From NCBI GenBank assembly GCA_021785175.1, contig JAJYGH010000065.1, positions 24,671-88,670 on the forward strand: a stretch of DNA of 64,000 bases, in the 5' to 3' direction. The position numbers and the translations under genes are program-made. This DNA is from Chloroflexota bacterium (GTDB taxonomy: Bacteria > Chloroflexota > Limnocylindria > Limnocylindrales > CSP1-4). How positions within the stretch are numbered: position 1 is the stretch's first letter; each line of letters opens with the position of its first letter. A model generated the notes under the pieces. It searched no databases. It was not told where the DNA came from and saw only the letters and a program-made list of their open reading frames with translations. Shown in pieces: positions 33,532 through 42,169 of the stretch.

Positions 33532-34677
33532 TCAGACCCCGGCCGGCACGGGCCGCCGTTCCGCGACGAGCGCCTCGGCCATGCGCCGGATGTCGCCGGA
33601 GATCCCGGCGTCCGGGGACGCGAGGACGAACGGCACGCCCTGGTTGTTCGCCTCGACGACGAGCCGCCCGTCGCTGACCACCGCGTGGTCCGGCTTCCGG
33701 CCGATCGCGCGCTCGACGACGCCCGGATCGAGGCCGCCGGGGGAATCGGAGCGGTTCAGCACGTATTGCAGCTTGGACGGCGGGTAGCCGATCGCGCGGA
33801 ACGTGTCCGCCACGGCAACTGTGTTCCGGATCGTCGTCGAGTCGTACGTGACGACGTCGAGGATGACATCCGCGGCATCCAGGAAGGCCAGCGTCAGGTC
33901 GCTCAGGTTCGTCGGCAGATCCACGACCGTCACGTCGTACACGCGGCGGACGAGCGAGAGCACCTTCTCGACGTCGCGCGGCGTGACCATGTCCGCCATC
34001 TCGATCCGCGGGGGCGCGAGCAGGATGTCGATCCCGGAGGGGTCGCGCCACAGCACGTCCGCGAGGTCCGCCTCCTGGATCCGGTCGATCGGCAGGTCGA
34101 GGATCGACGGCGCATCCGCGGGCACCCTGAGCAGGGCGCGCAGGTCGCCGAACTGGAGGCTGCCGTCGACCAGCACGGTCCGCGCCCCGCGCTGCTGCTG
34201 GATCGCGACGGCGAGGTTGAACGCGAGCGTCGTCTTCCCGACCCCGCCCTTCGGGGCAAAGACCGCGAGCAGCGCCGCCGCGGCGCTCGCGTCCCGCGAT
34301 CGCTGGGCCTCGACCGTCTTCTGCAGCAGCGTGATGAGCTCGTAGCCCGTGAACGGCATCGACAGCACGGCGTCGACGCCACGCTCCGGGGCGACGGCGA
34401 CAGGCCGCTGCGGGACGGTGATCACGACGATCGCGGCCGGGAGCCCGGCATTCCGAATCTGCGCGGCCAGCTCGAGCCCGGCGACGCGACCCTGGAGGAG
34501 CGCATCGACGATCACGACGTCGGGCCGCTGCTGCGCGGCCTGCTCGAGCACCGACCGGCCGTCGCGCAGGATGTCGAGGAGCTTGACCCGCGGGCTGGTG
34601 CTCACGAGCCCCCGCATGTACTGCGCGACCTGCGGCACGTCCTCGACGACGAGCAGGCGGATCTGGTCGGTGGGCAC
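33532..34677 (-). CDS. CpaE-like protein: pseudo-receiver plus ParA/MinD ATPase
   Basis: A 381-residue fusion. A receiver-like domain (5-120) keeps Asp58 (VIVDALLQG) but has Met107 where the conserved switch Lys should be (LSMPF), so it is probably degenerate. A deviant Walker A ATPase follows (KGGVGKTT, 143-150) with VDLPTNLSDLT as the Walker B region. CpaE proteins position type IVc/Tad pilus machinery, yet no pilus gene is near; the neighbours are murI and a methyltransferase. Start GTG 34677. A cell-division or localisation role is possible by context only. Confidence 0.82.
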   Translation of the reverse strand: MPTDQIRLLVVEDVPQVAQYMRGLVSTSPRVKLLDILRDGRSVLEQAAQQRPDVVIVDALLQGRVAGLELAAQIRNAGLPAAIVVITVPQRPVAVAPERGVDAVLSMPFTGYELITLLQKTVEAQRSRDASAAAALLAVFAPKGGVGKTTLAFNLAVAIQQQRGARTVLVDGSLQFGDLRALLRVPADAPSILDLPIDRIQEADLADVLWRDPSGIDILLAPPRIEMADMVTPRDVEKVLSLVRRVYDVTVVDLPTNLSDLTLAFLDAADVILDVVTYDSTTIRNTVAVADTFRAIGYPPSKLQYVLNRSDSPGGLDPGVVERAIGRKPDHAVVSDGRLVVEANNQGVPFVLASPDAGISGDIRRMAEALVAERRPVPAGV

Positions 34678-34684
34678 GGCCCGA

Positions 34685-35467
34685 CTATACCAAGCCCGCG
34701 ACGAGCACCATCCGGCTCGAGCCCGGGCCGAACGAGGACAGCTCGTGGTCCCCGCCCAACTGGTCGATCGCCAGCCCCGCGTCGGTGGCGGCCTGCACGA
34801 GCTCGGCCGCACTGGTCAGGTGGAGGACGTCGCGGCGCAGGTGACGCGTCAGCGGGCCGCCTTCCGGCGGCGACGACTCGAAGATCGACGTCAGATCCAG
34901 GCGCCGCGTCGGGGGATCGTACGAGGCGCTCGCAAGCTTCACGACTCGCTCGCCCGATTCCTGGTCATCGCGGGTCCACTCGAGCACGAGGCGGCCGTCG
35001 TAGATCGCCAGGTCGTCGGTCGACGGGATCCAGGCGTCGACCACGGCAAGGCCGCCACGGCGCAGGTGGCGTGCCATGACGGACAGGGCCACGCGCTGCC
35101 GGCCCGGGTCACCGAGCAGGAACAGCGTGTTGAGCGCGAGAATGACGAGCCCGAACCGCGGCTCGAGGGCAAGCCCGAACAGGTCGGCCTCGACGAACTC
35201 GAGCCGCCCGCCGGCGTGGACACGACGCGCACGCCGCTCGGCCGACCACCGCGACTTCGCCCGCTCGAGCATGGCCGGGTCGTTGTCGACCGCGACGACC
35301 TCGAGGCCGCCGCACGCCAGCGGCACGGCGAGACGGCCGCTCCCCGCCGCCAGTTCGAGCACGGCTCCGCCGCTGCGCGCCGCGAGCGCACGGTACAGGT
35401 CGAGGTCGTCGAGATCCTCGGCGAGGTCGAGGTCGTACAGCCGCGCGAGGTCGACGCCGGCGTTCAT
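34685..35467 (-). CDS. class I SAM-dependent methyltransferase
   Basis: A 260-residue methyltransferase. Motif I is VLELAAGSGRLAVPLA (about 36-51), motif II acidic AVDNDPAMLERA, followed by EADLFGLAL and LVILALNTLFLL. The Rossmann-type fold is clear but the acceptor is not. The ATG at 35467 overlaps the upstream amidohydrolase stop (ATGA). It lies seven bases before the CpaE-like gene and so belongs to the same run that leads to murI. Confidence 0.85.
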   Translation of the reverse strand: MNAGVDLARLYDLDLAEDLDDLDLYRALAARSGGAVLELAAGSGRLAVPLACGGLEVVAVDNDPAMLERAKSRWSAERRARRVHAGGRLEFVEADLFGLALEPRFGLVILALNTLFLLGDPGRQRVALSVMARHLRRGGLAVVDAWIPSTDDLAIYDGRLVLEWTRDDQESGERVVKLASASYDPPTRRLDLTSIFESSPPEGGPLTRHLRRDVLHLTSAAELVQAATDAGLAIDQLGGDHELSSFGPGSSRMVLVAGLV

Positions 35468-36666
35468 GCCCGCTCCCGAAACTCCCGCCACGCGGCCTCG
35501 ACGAGCGAGCGATCGGCGAGGAGCTCGTAGGCGACGTCCGCCGCGACCGCGGCGGCGACGAGCGTGACGTCGTCCGCCCGCGGGCTCCGCGCCGCCTCGC
35601 GGAACTCGATCGAGTGGCCGGGCACGCCAGGCTGGCAGATCGCGATGTCGGGGTGGATGGTCGGCACGCGCAGGCTGACGTTCCCCATGTCCGAGCTGCC
35701 CATGTTCGGCGTCGGCGGATCCTCGCGGATCCCGAAGGCCTCGAGGTTCGCGCGGTACCGATCCCCGATCACGCGGTTGTGGCGCATCGTGTCGGACCGC
35801 CCGGAGAACGCGACCTCCACGCCGCAGCCGGTGGCCCGCGAGGCCGCCTCGCAGAGCTCGCGAAACCGGCCGCGCATCGACTCGAAGAACGCCTGGTCCG
35901 GCGAGCGGATCATGAACCGCGCGACGCCGCGATCCGGGATGATGTTGGCCGCGGTCCCGCCCTCGAGGATGATCCCGTGGACGCGGGCGGCCGGCGGCAG
36001 CTGCTGGCGCCACAACCCGATCGAGGTGAACAGCAGGACGAGCGCGTCGAGCGCGTTGCGGCCCTCCCACGGCTGGGCCGCCGCGTGGGCAGCGCGCCCG
36101 AGGAACGTGACGTCGACGTCCTCGCTGGCGAGGAGCTTCGCCTCCACGAGCGTCAGATCGCTTGGGTGGAACAGGATCGCGGCGTCGACCGCGTCGAAGA
36201 GCCCGTCGTCGAGCATGTACTGCTTGCCGGACCCGCGCTCCTCCGCGGGTGTGCCGAGGAAGACGATCTCGCCGGAGACGTCGCCCGCGACCGCAGCCAG
36301 CCCGATCGCCGCGCCGACGCCGCTCGCCGCCATCGTGTTGTGCCCGCAGGCGTGCCCGATCCCCGGCAGCGCGTCGTACTCCGCGAGGACCGCGACGCGG
36401 CTCCCGCGCGCCCCGCGCCCGCCTTGCAGCGTGCCCCGCACCGCGGTCTCGAGCCGCCCCGCAGGATGCTCCACCCGGTACCCGTGCCGGGCCACGGCGT
36501 CCGCGACCCACGTCGCCGCCTTGCGCTCCTCGAACGCCGGCTCCGGGTTCTCGTGGATCCGGTGCGACAGGTCGAGGATCTCGTGACGGGCCGCCTCGAT
36601 CGCGGCCGCGATCCGCGCCTTCGCCTCAGCGTGGGGGCCTGTGGGTGCGAAGTCGGTCAGTTGCAC
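35464..36666 (-). CDS. M20D-type amidohydrolase
   Basis: A 400-residue amidohydrolase related to AbgB and p-aminobenzoyl-glutamate hydrolases. Landmarks are HRIHENPEPAFEE (36-48), LAEYDALPGIGHACGHN (metal His/Cys region), TPAEERGSGK with the catalytic Glu pair, FHPSD and MGSSDMGNVS. Such enzymes remove acyl or aminoacyl groups from amide substrates; the identity is not decidable here. GTG at 36666 has a strong GGAGGGAGGAG upstream. It is translationally coupled to the methyltransferase and 101 bases from the ureohydrolase gene. Confidence 0.85.
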   Translation of the reverse strand: MQLTDFAPTGPHAEAKARIAAAIEAARHEILDLSHRIHENPEPAFEERKAATWVADAVARHGYRVEHPAGRLETAVRGTLQGGRGARGSRVAVLAEYDALPGIGHACGHNTMAASGVGAAIGLAAVAGDVSGEIVFLGTPAEERGSGKQYMLDDGLFDAVDAAILFHPSDLTLVEAKLLASEDVDVTFLGRAAHAAAQPWEGRNALDALVLLFTSIGLWRQQLPPAARVHGIILEGGTAANIIPDRGVARFMIRSPDQAFFESMRGRFRELCEAASRATGCGVEVAFSGRSDTMRHNRVIGDRYRANLEAFGIREDPPTPNMGSSDMGNVSLRVPTIHPDIAICQPGVPGHSIEFREAARSPRADDVTLVAAAVAADVAYELLADRSLVEAAWREFRERA

Positions 36667-36767
36667 GTGCTCCTCCCTCCGGCTTCCGTGGGCGGCCTGC
36701 AGGGAAGGCGCGCCACGGACCGTCGGAATCGTAGACGCGCCGCACTGCACCCCGTGGCCTCGCTCCG

Positions 36768-37913
36768 TCAGCCCGCGACCGGCTCGCCCCCCGCCGGGCT
36801 GGATTCCAGGATGTTCGAATCGGGCCGAGCGGAGCCGACAGGCCCGGCCGGTACGGGAACCTCCCCGGACCGCTCGTGCCGCACGGCGTCGCCCGCCAGC
36901 TTTCGGACCGCGAGCGCGCTGATCGCCTCGAGCGCGACGCGATGGGCGGCCATCGCGGTGACCTCCGCGTGGTCGTACGGCGGCGACACCTCGACGATGT
37001 CCAGTGCGGCGAGCGGTACGCGCCCGACGATGCGCCGCACGGCGCGGAGCAGCTCGCGCGTCAGGAGCCCGCCGGGCTCGGGTGTCCCCGTGCCAGGAGC
37101 CATTCCGGGGTCGATCACGTCGATGTCGACCGACAGGTAGATCGCGTGGGCGCCGTCGAGCGCCTCGGCGATGGCATCGTCGATGACGGCCTCTGCGCCG
37201 CGCTCCTCGATCTCGCGCATCAGGTGCCAGCGCATCCCCTGCGCCTGCATCCACGCGAACACCTCGGGCCCGGGCCAGTAGCCGCGCAACCCGACCTGCA
37301 CGAAGTTGCGGCCCTGCACGGCACCCGACTCGATGAGCCGGCGCATCGGTGTGCCGTGCCCCGCGAGCACTCCCCAGTCGTTCGCCGCCGTGTCCGCGTG
37401 CGCGTCGAAGTGCACGATGCCGATCGCCCCCGGCGCGCGGACCTCCGCCACTGCCGTCGCCGCCGGCCACGTGATCGAGTGGTCTCCGCCGAGGACCACG
37501 GGGATCGCCCCTGTCTCGGCCACTTCGCGCACCTTCCGGTACACCATCGCGTGGCCCCGCTCGAGCCACGCCGGAACAATGTTCGCGTCGCCGGTGTCGA
37601 CCACGTCGAGCACCTCGAACGGCTCGACGTCGAGCTGGAGCGAATGCAGGGACCCCGTGCTGTACGTCGCCTCGCGGATCGCGCGGGGACCGAAGCGCGC
37701 CCCCGGGCGGTGGCTGACCGCGTCATCGAACGGAGCGCCGACGATGGCCACGTCCGCCCTCCGCCGCGCCAGCGCCGCGGGATCCGGCACGTACGGCAGC
37801 TTCGAGTACGTCGGCATCCCGACGTACATCGGCAGATCGAAGTCCTCGAAGGCCTCGCGGTCGAGGCCCCAGCCGTTCGCTCGACCGAGCGGACCTGGGC
37901 GGGAGAGCGCCAT
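36768..37913 (-). CDS. agmatinase-family ureohydrolase
   Basis: A 381-residue manganese ureohydrolase. Metal-binding motifs are GGDHSITWP, FDAHADTA and SVDIDVIDPGMAPGTG, all intact. The N-terminal region with MYVGMPTYSKLPYV and PFDDAVSHRPGARFGPRAIR is typical of the agmatinase/guanidinobutyrase branch; close relatives also include guanidine-cleaving enzymes, so the substrate is left open. The C-terminal 30 residues are an extra, low-complexity tail. Start ATG 37913. The neighbouring amidohydrolase may act on a related amide. Confidence 0.85.
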   Translation of the reverse strand: MALSRPGPLGRANGWGLDREAFEDFDLPMYVGMPTYSKLPYVPDPAALARRRADVAIVGAPFDDAVSHRPGARFGPRAIREATYSTGSLHSLQLDVEPFEVLDVVDTGDANIVPAWLERGHAMVYRKVREVAETGAIPVVLGGDHSITWPAATAVAEVRAPGAIGIVHFDAHADTAANDWGVLAGHGTPMRRLIESGAVQGRNFVQVGLRGYWPGPEVFAWMQAQGMRWHLMREIEERGAEAVIDDAIAEALDGAHAIYLSVDIDVIDPGMAPGTGTPEPGGLLTRELLRAVRRIVGRVPLAALDIVEVSPPYDHAEVTAMAAHRVALEAISALAVRKLAGDAVRHERSGEVPVPAGPVGSARPDSNILESSPAGGEPVAG

Positions 37914-38035
37914 GATCGTCCTCGTCGCGGACGTCGCCGGTGCGCTGCGAAGGTCCGGCGCGACGCGTCCGGGGATTGTAGCGAGGACGGGCCGTCCGAC
38001 CGCCGGAAACGTGCCGTCGGGGCCGCGGTCGGCGG

Positions 38036-38410
38036 TCAGCGCTGGAGGCTGAGGCTGACCTCCACGAAGGCGACCATGACGATGATGAACAGGGCGATCG
38101 GCGCGCTGAACGCCTGCTGCGTGCGGAGCCCCATGAGCAGCGCGATGATGAGCCAGACCCAGGCGCCGCGTCGCACGGCGCGGCCCCAGTCCCCCGGACG
38201 GGCGATGCGCCGCTGGTGACCGAACACGACCAGCCAGGCCAGCGGGACCGCGGTCGTGCCGCACGCGAGCCCGATGAGGATCGACCCGGCGACCTGCACC
38301 TCCGGCCGACCGACCGGCGACACGGTCGTGAGCATGGCGGCGACCACCAGCCAGCAGGCGAGCGCGACGGCGATGAGCACGATGGCGGTGATGCGGTCGC
38401 GTGGCTGCAT
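38036..38410 (-). CDS. small four-helix membrane protein, unknown
   Basis: A 124-residue hydrophobic protein with helices at about 7-28, 38-62, 76-95 and 100-120 (for example AIVLIAVALACWLVVAAM). No motif is recognised. ATG at 38410 gives MQPRDRI; an upstream in-frame extension is Arg-rich and not favoured. It is separated by 122 bases from the ureohydrolase and 127 from the helicase. Confidence 0.65.
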   Translation of the reverse strand: MQPRDRITAIVLIAVALACWLVVAAMLTTVSPVGRPEVQVAGSILIGLACGTTAVPLAWLVVFGHQRRIARPGDWGRAVRRGAWVWLIIALLMGLRTQQAFSAPIALFIIVMVAFVEVSLSLQR

Positions 38411-38537
38411 GCTGCTCGGGCGTCTCCGATCGAGGGAACGGCTGGTGCAGGGACCCGTCCTCTCCGGGCCACGTCTCGAGTCTAGCCGCCGCGGCACCGC
38501 CCGACGCGTTCCACCGCCGTGGCCCGGGCAGGGCGGG

Positions 38538-41500
38538 CTACATGCGGCTCGAAGGGCAGATCTCGCGGAAGGGACAGTAGTGGCACGTCATGGAGTCGGG
38601 CCGCGCGTCGAATGCGCCGGCACGGATCCCGTCCGCGGCCTCGCCAATGCGAGCGGCGGCGCGCTCGAGCCGGGCAGCCTCCGGCACAACGCCACCCGCG
38701 ACGCCCGAGTCCAGGAACACGAGCTCGGTCTCCGCCGGCAGCGTGCCCTCCCGTGCCCGCCAGGCGAGCGCGTACAGCGCGAGCTGCAGCGACTCCCGCG
38801 CCCGCTCCCGTGCGCGCGCCCGGTCGCGCACGTCGCTCGACTTGAAGTCCGTCACGACCACGCCGCGCGGGCCCTCGTCGACTCGGTCGAAGCGCCCCTG
38901 CAGCCTGACGTTCTCGAGCGTCACGAAGAACGGCTCCTCGACGGCGATGGGCCGCCTGTCCGAGCGCAGCGCGGCGTCGCGGAAGCGGAGGAGCGCCGCG
39001 CGTCCCGCCGCGAGCCGCGCCTCCTCGTGTTGCCGCGAGAGGAACCCAAGACCGGACCACGCGCGGGAGAAGGCCTCCAGGAGCCCCGCCTCGGAGAGCG
39101 GGCGACCCTGGATCTGGCTGCGCCCGAACGCCGCGACGGCCTCGTGGAGGGCAATGCCGTAGGTGATGGCGTGGTGTGCGGGCGTCGGCAGCCGGAGCAC
39201 GTGCCGGAACCGGTAGCGCGCCGGGCACGCGAGGTACTCATCGACCTGCGTGAAGCTCAGGGCCTCGGGCGGTCGGGGCGCCCGCGGCACGTTGGAACGC
39301 GCATCCACTGGCTCGAACCCGGCGAGCGCGCGCGCCACGGCGACCGCTCCGGCGGCCGCCGTTCCCACCGTCCCCGCGTCATGGCCGTCGCATGGCTCGC
39401 TCAGCCGCGCTGCGGCGGGGACCGCGGGCGACAGGTCGAGCGCCTCGGCCACGAACGGCGACACGCGTCGGAGCCGCCGCCCCCCCGTGTCCGCGGCGCT
39501 GGTCAGCACGAGTTCGTCCCGGGCCCGCGTCATCGCGACGTAGCACAGCCGCCGTTCCTCGGCCAGGCTGCCGCCGTCGTCGCCGTCCGACGACGCGTCG
39601 AGCCCCTCCGGCAGCGAGAGGGCCTCGCGACGGGCTCGCACCGGGAAACGGCCATCGGCGAGCCCCGCCACGAACACGACACGGAACTCGAGGCCCTTCG
39701 CCTTGTGCACGGTCAGGACCGACACGGCCTCACCGTCATCGTCCTGCGCCGCCGCTGGGTCGTCTCCGGCGTCGAGGAGCGTCGCGAGGTGCGGGACCAG
39801 GAACGGGACGCGCGGGTCCGCGAGCAGGGCCGACTGGCGGCCGACGACCTCGAAGAAGCGCGCCACGTCCACGGCGTCCGACGCATCGGACGGACGAGTC
39901 GCGAGCGCGGCCAGCGTGCCGCTCCGGCGGAGGAAGTCGTACAGGACCTCGCCCGCTGGCCTGCGGTGCGACATCGCGAGGCCGGCGCGAACGTCGGCTA
40001 CCAGACGCTCGATCGAGCCGACGACGGCGGGCGGGACGTTCTGCCTCGCGCCGTCGGCGATCTCCTCGAAGAGCGACCAGAGGGACCGGTGCGCGCGACG
40101 GCATGCTTCGACGAGCCGGGTCAGGTCGGCACCCCCAAGCGCGTAGGGCTCCGTCGTGGCCAGCGCGTACAGGTCGAGTGTCGAGTCGGGGCTCGCGATT
40201 GTCCGGAGAAACGCCAGGAGCCGGCGGACGGCCGGACGCGAGTAGAGGCCGGACGCACCGCTGAAGCGCCAGGGGATGCCGTGCAGGTTCAGCGCGCGGA
40301 GGATCGGGTCCGCGTCGGCGTTCGCGCGGACCAGGATGGCGATCTCGCGAGTCGGGACGCCCGCGCGGATCCGGTCGGCCACCGCGGACGCGACATGGTC
40401 GGCCTCGTCGGCTGCGGTCCGGAACTCCCGGTGCCGGACGGGCGTCGCGCGCTGCGCCCTCCGCACGGCGATCAATCGCTTGTCGAGACCCTCGCGCGCC
40501 TCCAGCCGGTCCGGGTCGTTGTGCCGGATCAGCCGCCCCGCCGCCTCCAGGATGGGTGCGCGTGATCGGTGGTTCCGGCGGAGCACGACCACGCGCGCAG
40601 CGAAACGCTCCCGGAACTGCAGGATGTTGCGCACGGCAGCGCCGCGGAACGCGTAGATCGCCTGGTCGTCGTCCCCGACCACGGTGAGGTTGCCGCGCTC
40701 GCCCGTGAGCAGCGCCAGCAGCTCGAGCTGTGCGCGGTTCGTGTCCTGGAACTCGTCGACCAGCACGTACCGGAAGCGGCGGCGGAGCCGCTCGCGCACC
40801 GCCGGGTGCTCTCGAAGGAGCCGAAGCGCGACGTGCAGTTGATCTCCGAAGTCGACCAGCCCCGAGGCCGCGAGCAGCCGCTGGTACCGCGCGTACGCCG
40901 TCGCCACCTCGAGCTGGTTCCGCGCCGTCTCGAGGGCCGCGGCCGGGGACGTCCTCGCCCGCGGCCCGGCCGCCTCCGCTGCCTCGCCGTCGGGCAGAGC
41001 CTCGGCCGCCGCCAGGAGCCGGTGCGCGTGTGCCAGGTACGCATCCGGATCGACGTCCTCGTCCTTGGCGCGGCTGAAGAGGCTCGCCAGGGCGTCGAGA
41101 AACCGGGTCGGATCTCCGAGCGGGCGATATCGATCGAGCCCGAGCTCGAACAGATGCTCGCGCAGGAACACCACGACCTCCGGCCGCGTCAGCACGCGCG
41201 GGTCCGACGGAAGCCCGAGCTCGAACGCGAACTCCCGGATGAGCCGATCGCCGAAGCCGTGGAACGTGTGGATGGCCGTGTCGACGTACCCGTACGGGAC
41301 GAGCGCGTCGACGCGGGCCTGCATCTCGTCCGCGGCGCGGTCCGTGAACGTGAGCGCCAGGATCTCGGACGGCCGCGCGCGCTTCGTCGCGATGAGCCAC
41401 GCGACGCGACGGGTGATCACGCGCGTCTTGCCCGTCCCGGCCCCGGCGACGACGAGCAGCGGGCCCTCGCCGTGCGTCACCGCCCGCCGCTGGGCCCCGT

Positions 41501-41693
41501 CCAGGTTGCGCAGCAGTGCAAGGGCGGCATCCGCGCGCTCAGGCTCGGGTCTCGTGCGGTCCGGCTCCGGGTGCGCGTCGTCCGGCCGCACCGGCGGGCC
41601 CGGAGGCACCGCTGGAACGCACGCCGCGGCATCGCCCGGCCCCATCAACGCTTCTGTCTCCCGGGCGACTCGTGGCGTCTCCTGCTCGATCAT
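38538..41693 (-). CDS. UvrD/AdnB-like helicase fused to Fe-S PD-(D/E)XK nuclease
   Basis: A 1051-residue helicase-nuclease. SF1A motifs: AGAGTGKT (83-90), VDEFQDTNRAQ, GDDDQAIYAFRG, VHKAKGLEF, YVAMTRAR. The C-terminal nuclease domain shows GIALHEAVAAF, LQGRFDRVD, VVVTDFKSS and QLALYALAW, the RecB-family PD-(D/E)XK pattern. Cysteines at YLACPARYRF and at 1037, 1040, 1046 (CHYC...C) match the 4Fe-4S clasp of AddB/AdnB/Cas4 nucleases. It most resembles a mycobacterial AdnB-type subunit for double-strand break resection. No AdnA partner is adjacent. Start MIEQETP at 41693. Confidence 0.88.
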   Translation of the reverse strand: MIEQETPRVARETEALMGPGDAAACVPAVPPGPPVRPDDAHPEPDRTRPEPERADAALALLRNLDGAQRRAVTHGEGPLLVVAGAGTGKTRVITRRVAWLIATKRARPSEILALTFTDRAADEMQARVDALVPYGYVDTAIHTFHGFGDRLIREFAFELGLPSDPRVLTRPEVVVFLREHLFELGLDRYRPLGDPTRFLDALASLFSRAKDEDVDPDAYLAHAHRLLAAAEALPDGEAAEAAGPRARTSPAAALETARNQLEVATAYARYQRLLAASGLVDFGDQLHVALRLLREHPAVRERLRRRFRYVLVDEFQDTNRAQLELLALLTGERGNLTVVGDDDQAIYAFRGAAVRNILQFRERFAARVVVLRRNHRSRAPILEAAGRLIRHNDPDRLEAREGLDKRLIAVRRAQRATPVRHREFRTAADEADHVASAVADRIRAGVPTREIAILVRANADADPILRALNLHGIPWRFSGASGLYSRPAVRRLLAFLRTIASPDSTLDLYALATTEPYALGGADLTRLVEACRRAHRSLWSLFEEIADGARQNVPPAVVGSIERLVADVRAGLAMSHRRPAGEVLYDFLRRSGTLAALATRPSDASDAVDVARFFEVVGRQSALLADPRVPFLVPHLATLLDAGDDPAAAQDDDGEAVSVLTVHKAKGLEFRVVFVAGLADGRFPVRARREALSLPEGLDASSDGDDGGSLAEERRLCYVAMTRARDELVLTSAADTGGRRLRRVSPFVAEALDLSPAVPAAARLSEPCDGHDAGTVGTAAAGAVAVARALAGFEPVDARSNVPRAPRPPEALSFTQVDEYLACPARYRFRHVLRLPTPAHHAITYGIALHEAVAAFGRSQIQGRPLSEAGLLEAFSRAWSGLGFLSRQHEEARLAAGRAALLRFRDAALRSDRRPIAVEEPFFVTLENVRLQGRFDRVDEGPRGVVVTDFKSSDVRDRARARERARESLQLALYALAWRAREGTLPAETELVFLDSGVAGGVVPEAARLERAAARIGEAADGIRAGAFDARPDSMTCHYCPFREICPSSRM

Positions 41694-41812
41694 GGCGTCA
41701 CGATGCCATTCGCGTGTGACAGCTTGCGCGTCACGCCGTGCCGGGAGCGGGTATCCTAGCCCCCGGGCGGTGCCGCCGCCCCGCCGATCCCATGCACGAG
41801 GTCCCATCGGCA

Positions 41813-42169
41813 ATGAGCAAGCGTCCGCGCGCCGCGCGGTCAAACAAGCGATCGCGACCCCAGTCGGCGCCGTCGTCGCGCCCGGCCGCATCGCGTCCCA
41901 CGGCATCCGCGGAGTCCGCCATCGCGCTCGCGACCATCGAAGCAGAGCCGCAGCCGCAGGCCCCGGCCGCGCCGCGCTCCGCGCCGACGCGCCCCCAGTC
42001 GCGCCCCACTCCGGCGCGCCCGAGCGGATTGCTCACACGGAAGGCGTCGGAGGAGTACGTGTACGTGGCCCGGGACCTGCGTCGGATCGGTGCCTTCGCC
42101 GGCTCCGTCGCCGTCTTCCTCGGGCTCGTCTGGGTGCTCGTCGACCTCCTTCACGTCGTTGCCGTCTGA
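41813..42169 (+). CDS. small single-pass membrane protein, unknown
   Basis: About 118 residues. A Ser/Ala/Pro/Arg-rich N-terminus (1-70), probably disordered, then ASEEYVYVARDLRRI and one transmembrane helix near the C-terminus (FAGSVAVFLGLVWVLVDLL). No family recognised. ATG 41813 or ATG 41792 could be the start. It is divergent from the helicase gene and its 3' end overlaps the convergent GT87-like gene by 19 bases. Confidence 0.6.
   Translation: MSKRPRAARSNKRSRPQSAPSSRPAASRPTASAESAIALATIEAEPQPQAPAAPRSAPTRPQSRPTPARPSGLLTRKASEEYVYVARDLRRIGAFAGSVAVFLGLVWVLVDLLHVVAV

Noticed and set aside
32437..35079. An 880-codon + strand frame
   Set aside because: Antisense to murI, the CpaE-like gene and the methyltransferase; no recognisable domain.
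38538..39300. Cas4-like protein indicating a CRISPR locus
   Set aside because: The Fe-S nuclease motifs belong to the C-terminus of a UvrD-type helicase; no repeats or other cas genes are visible.
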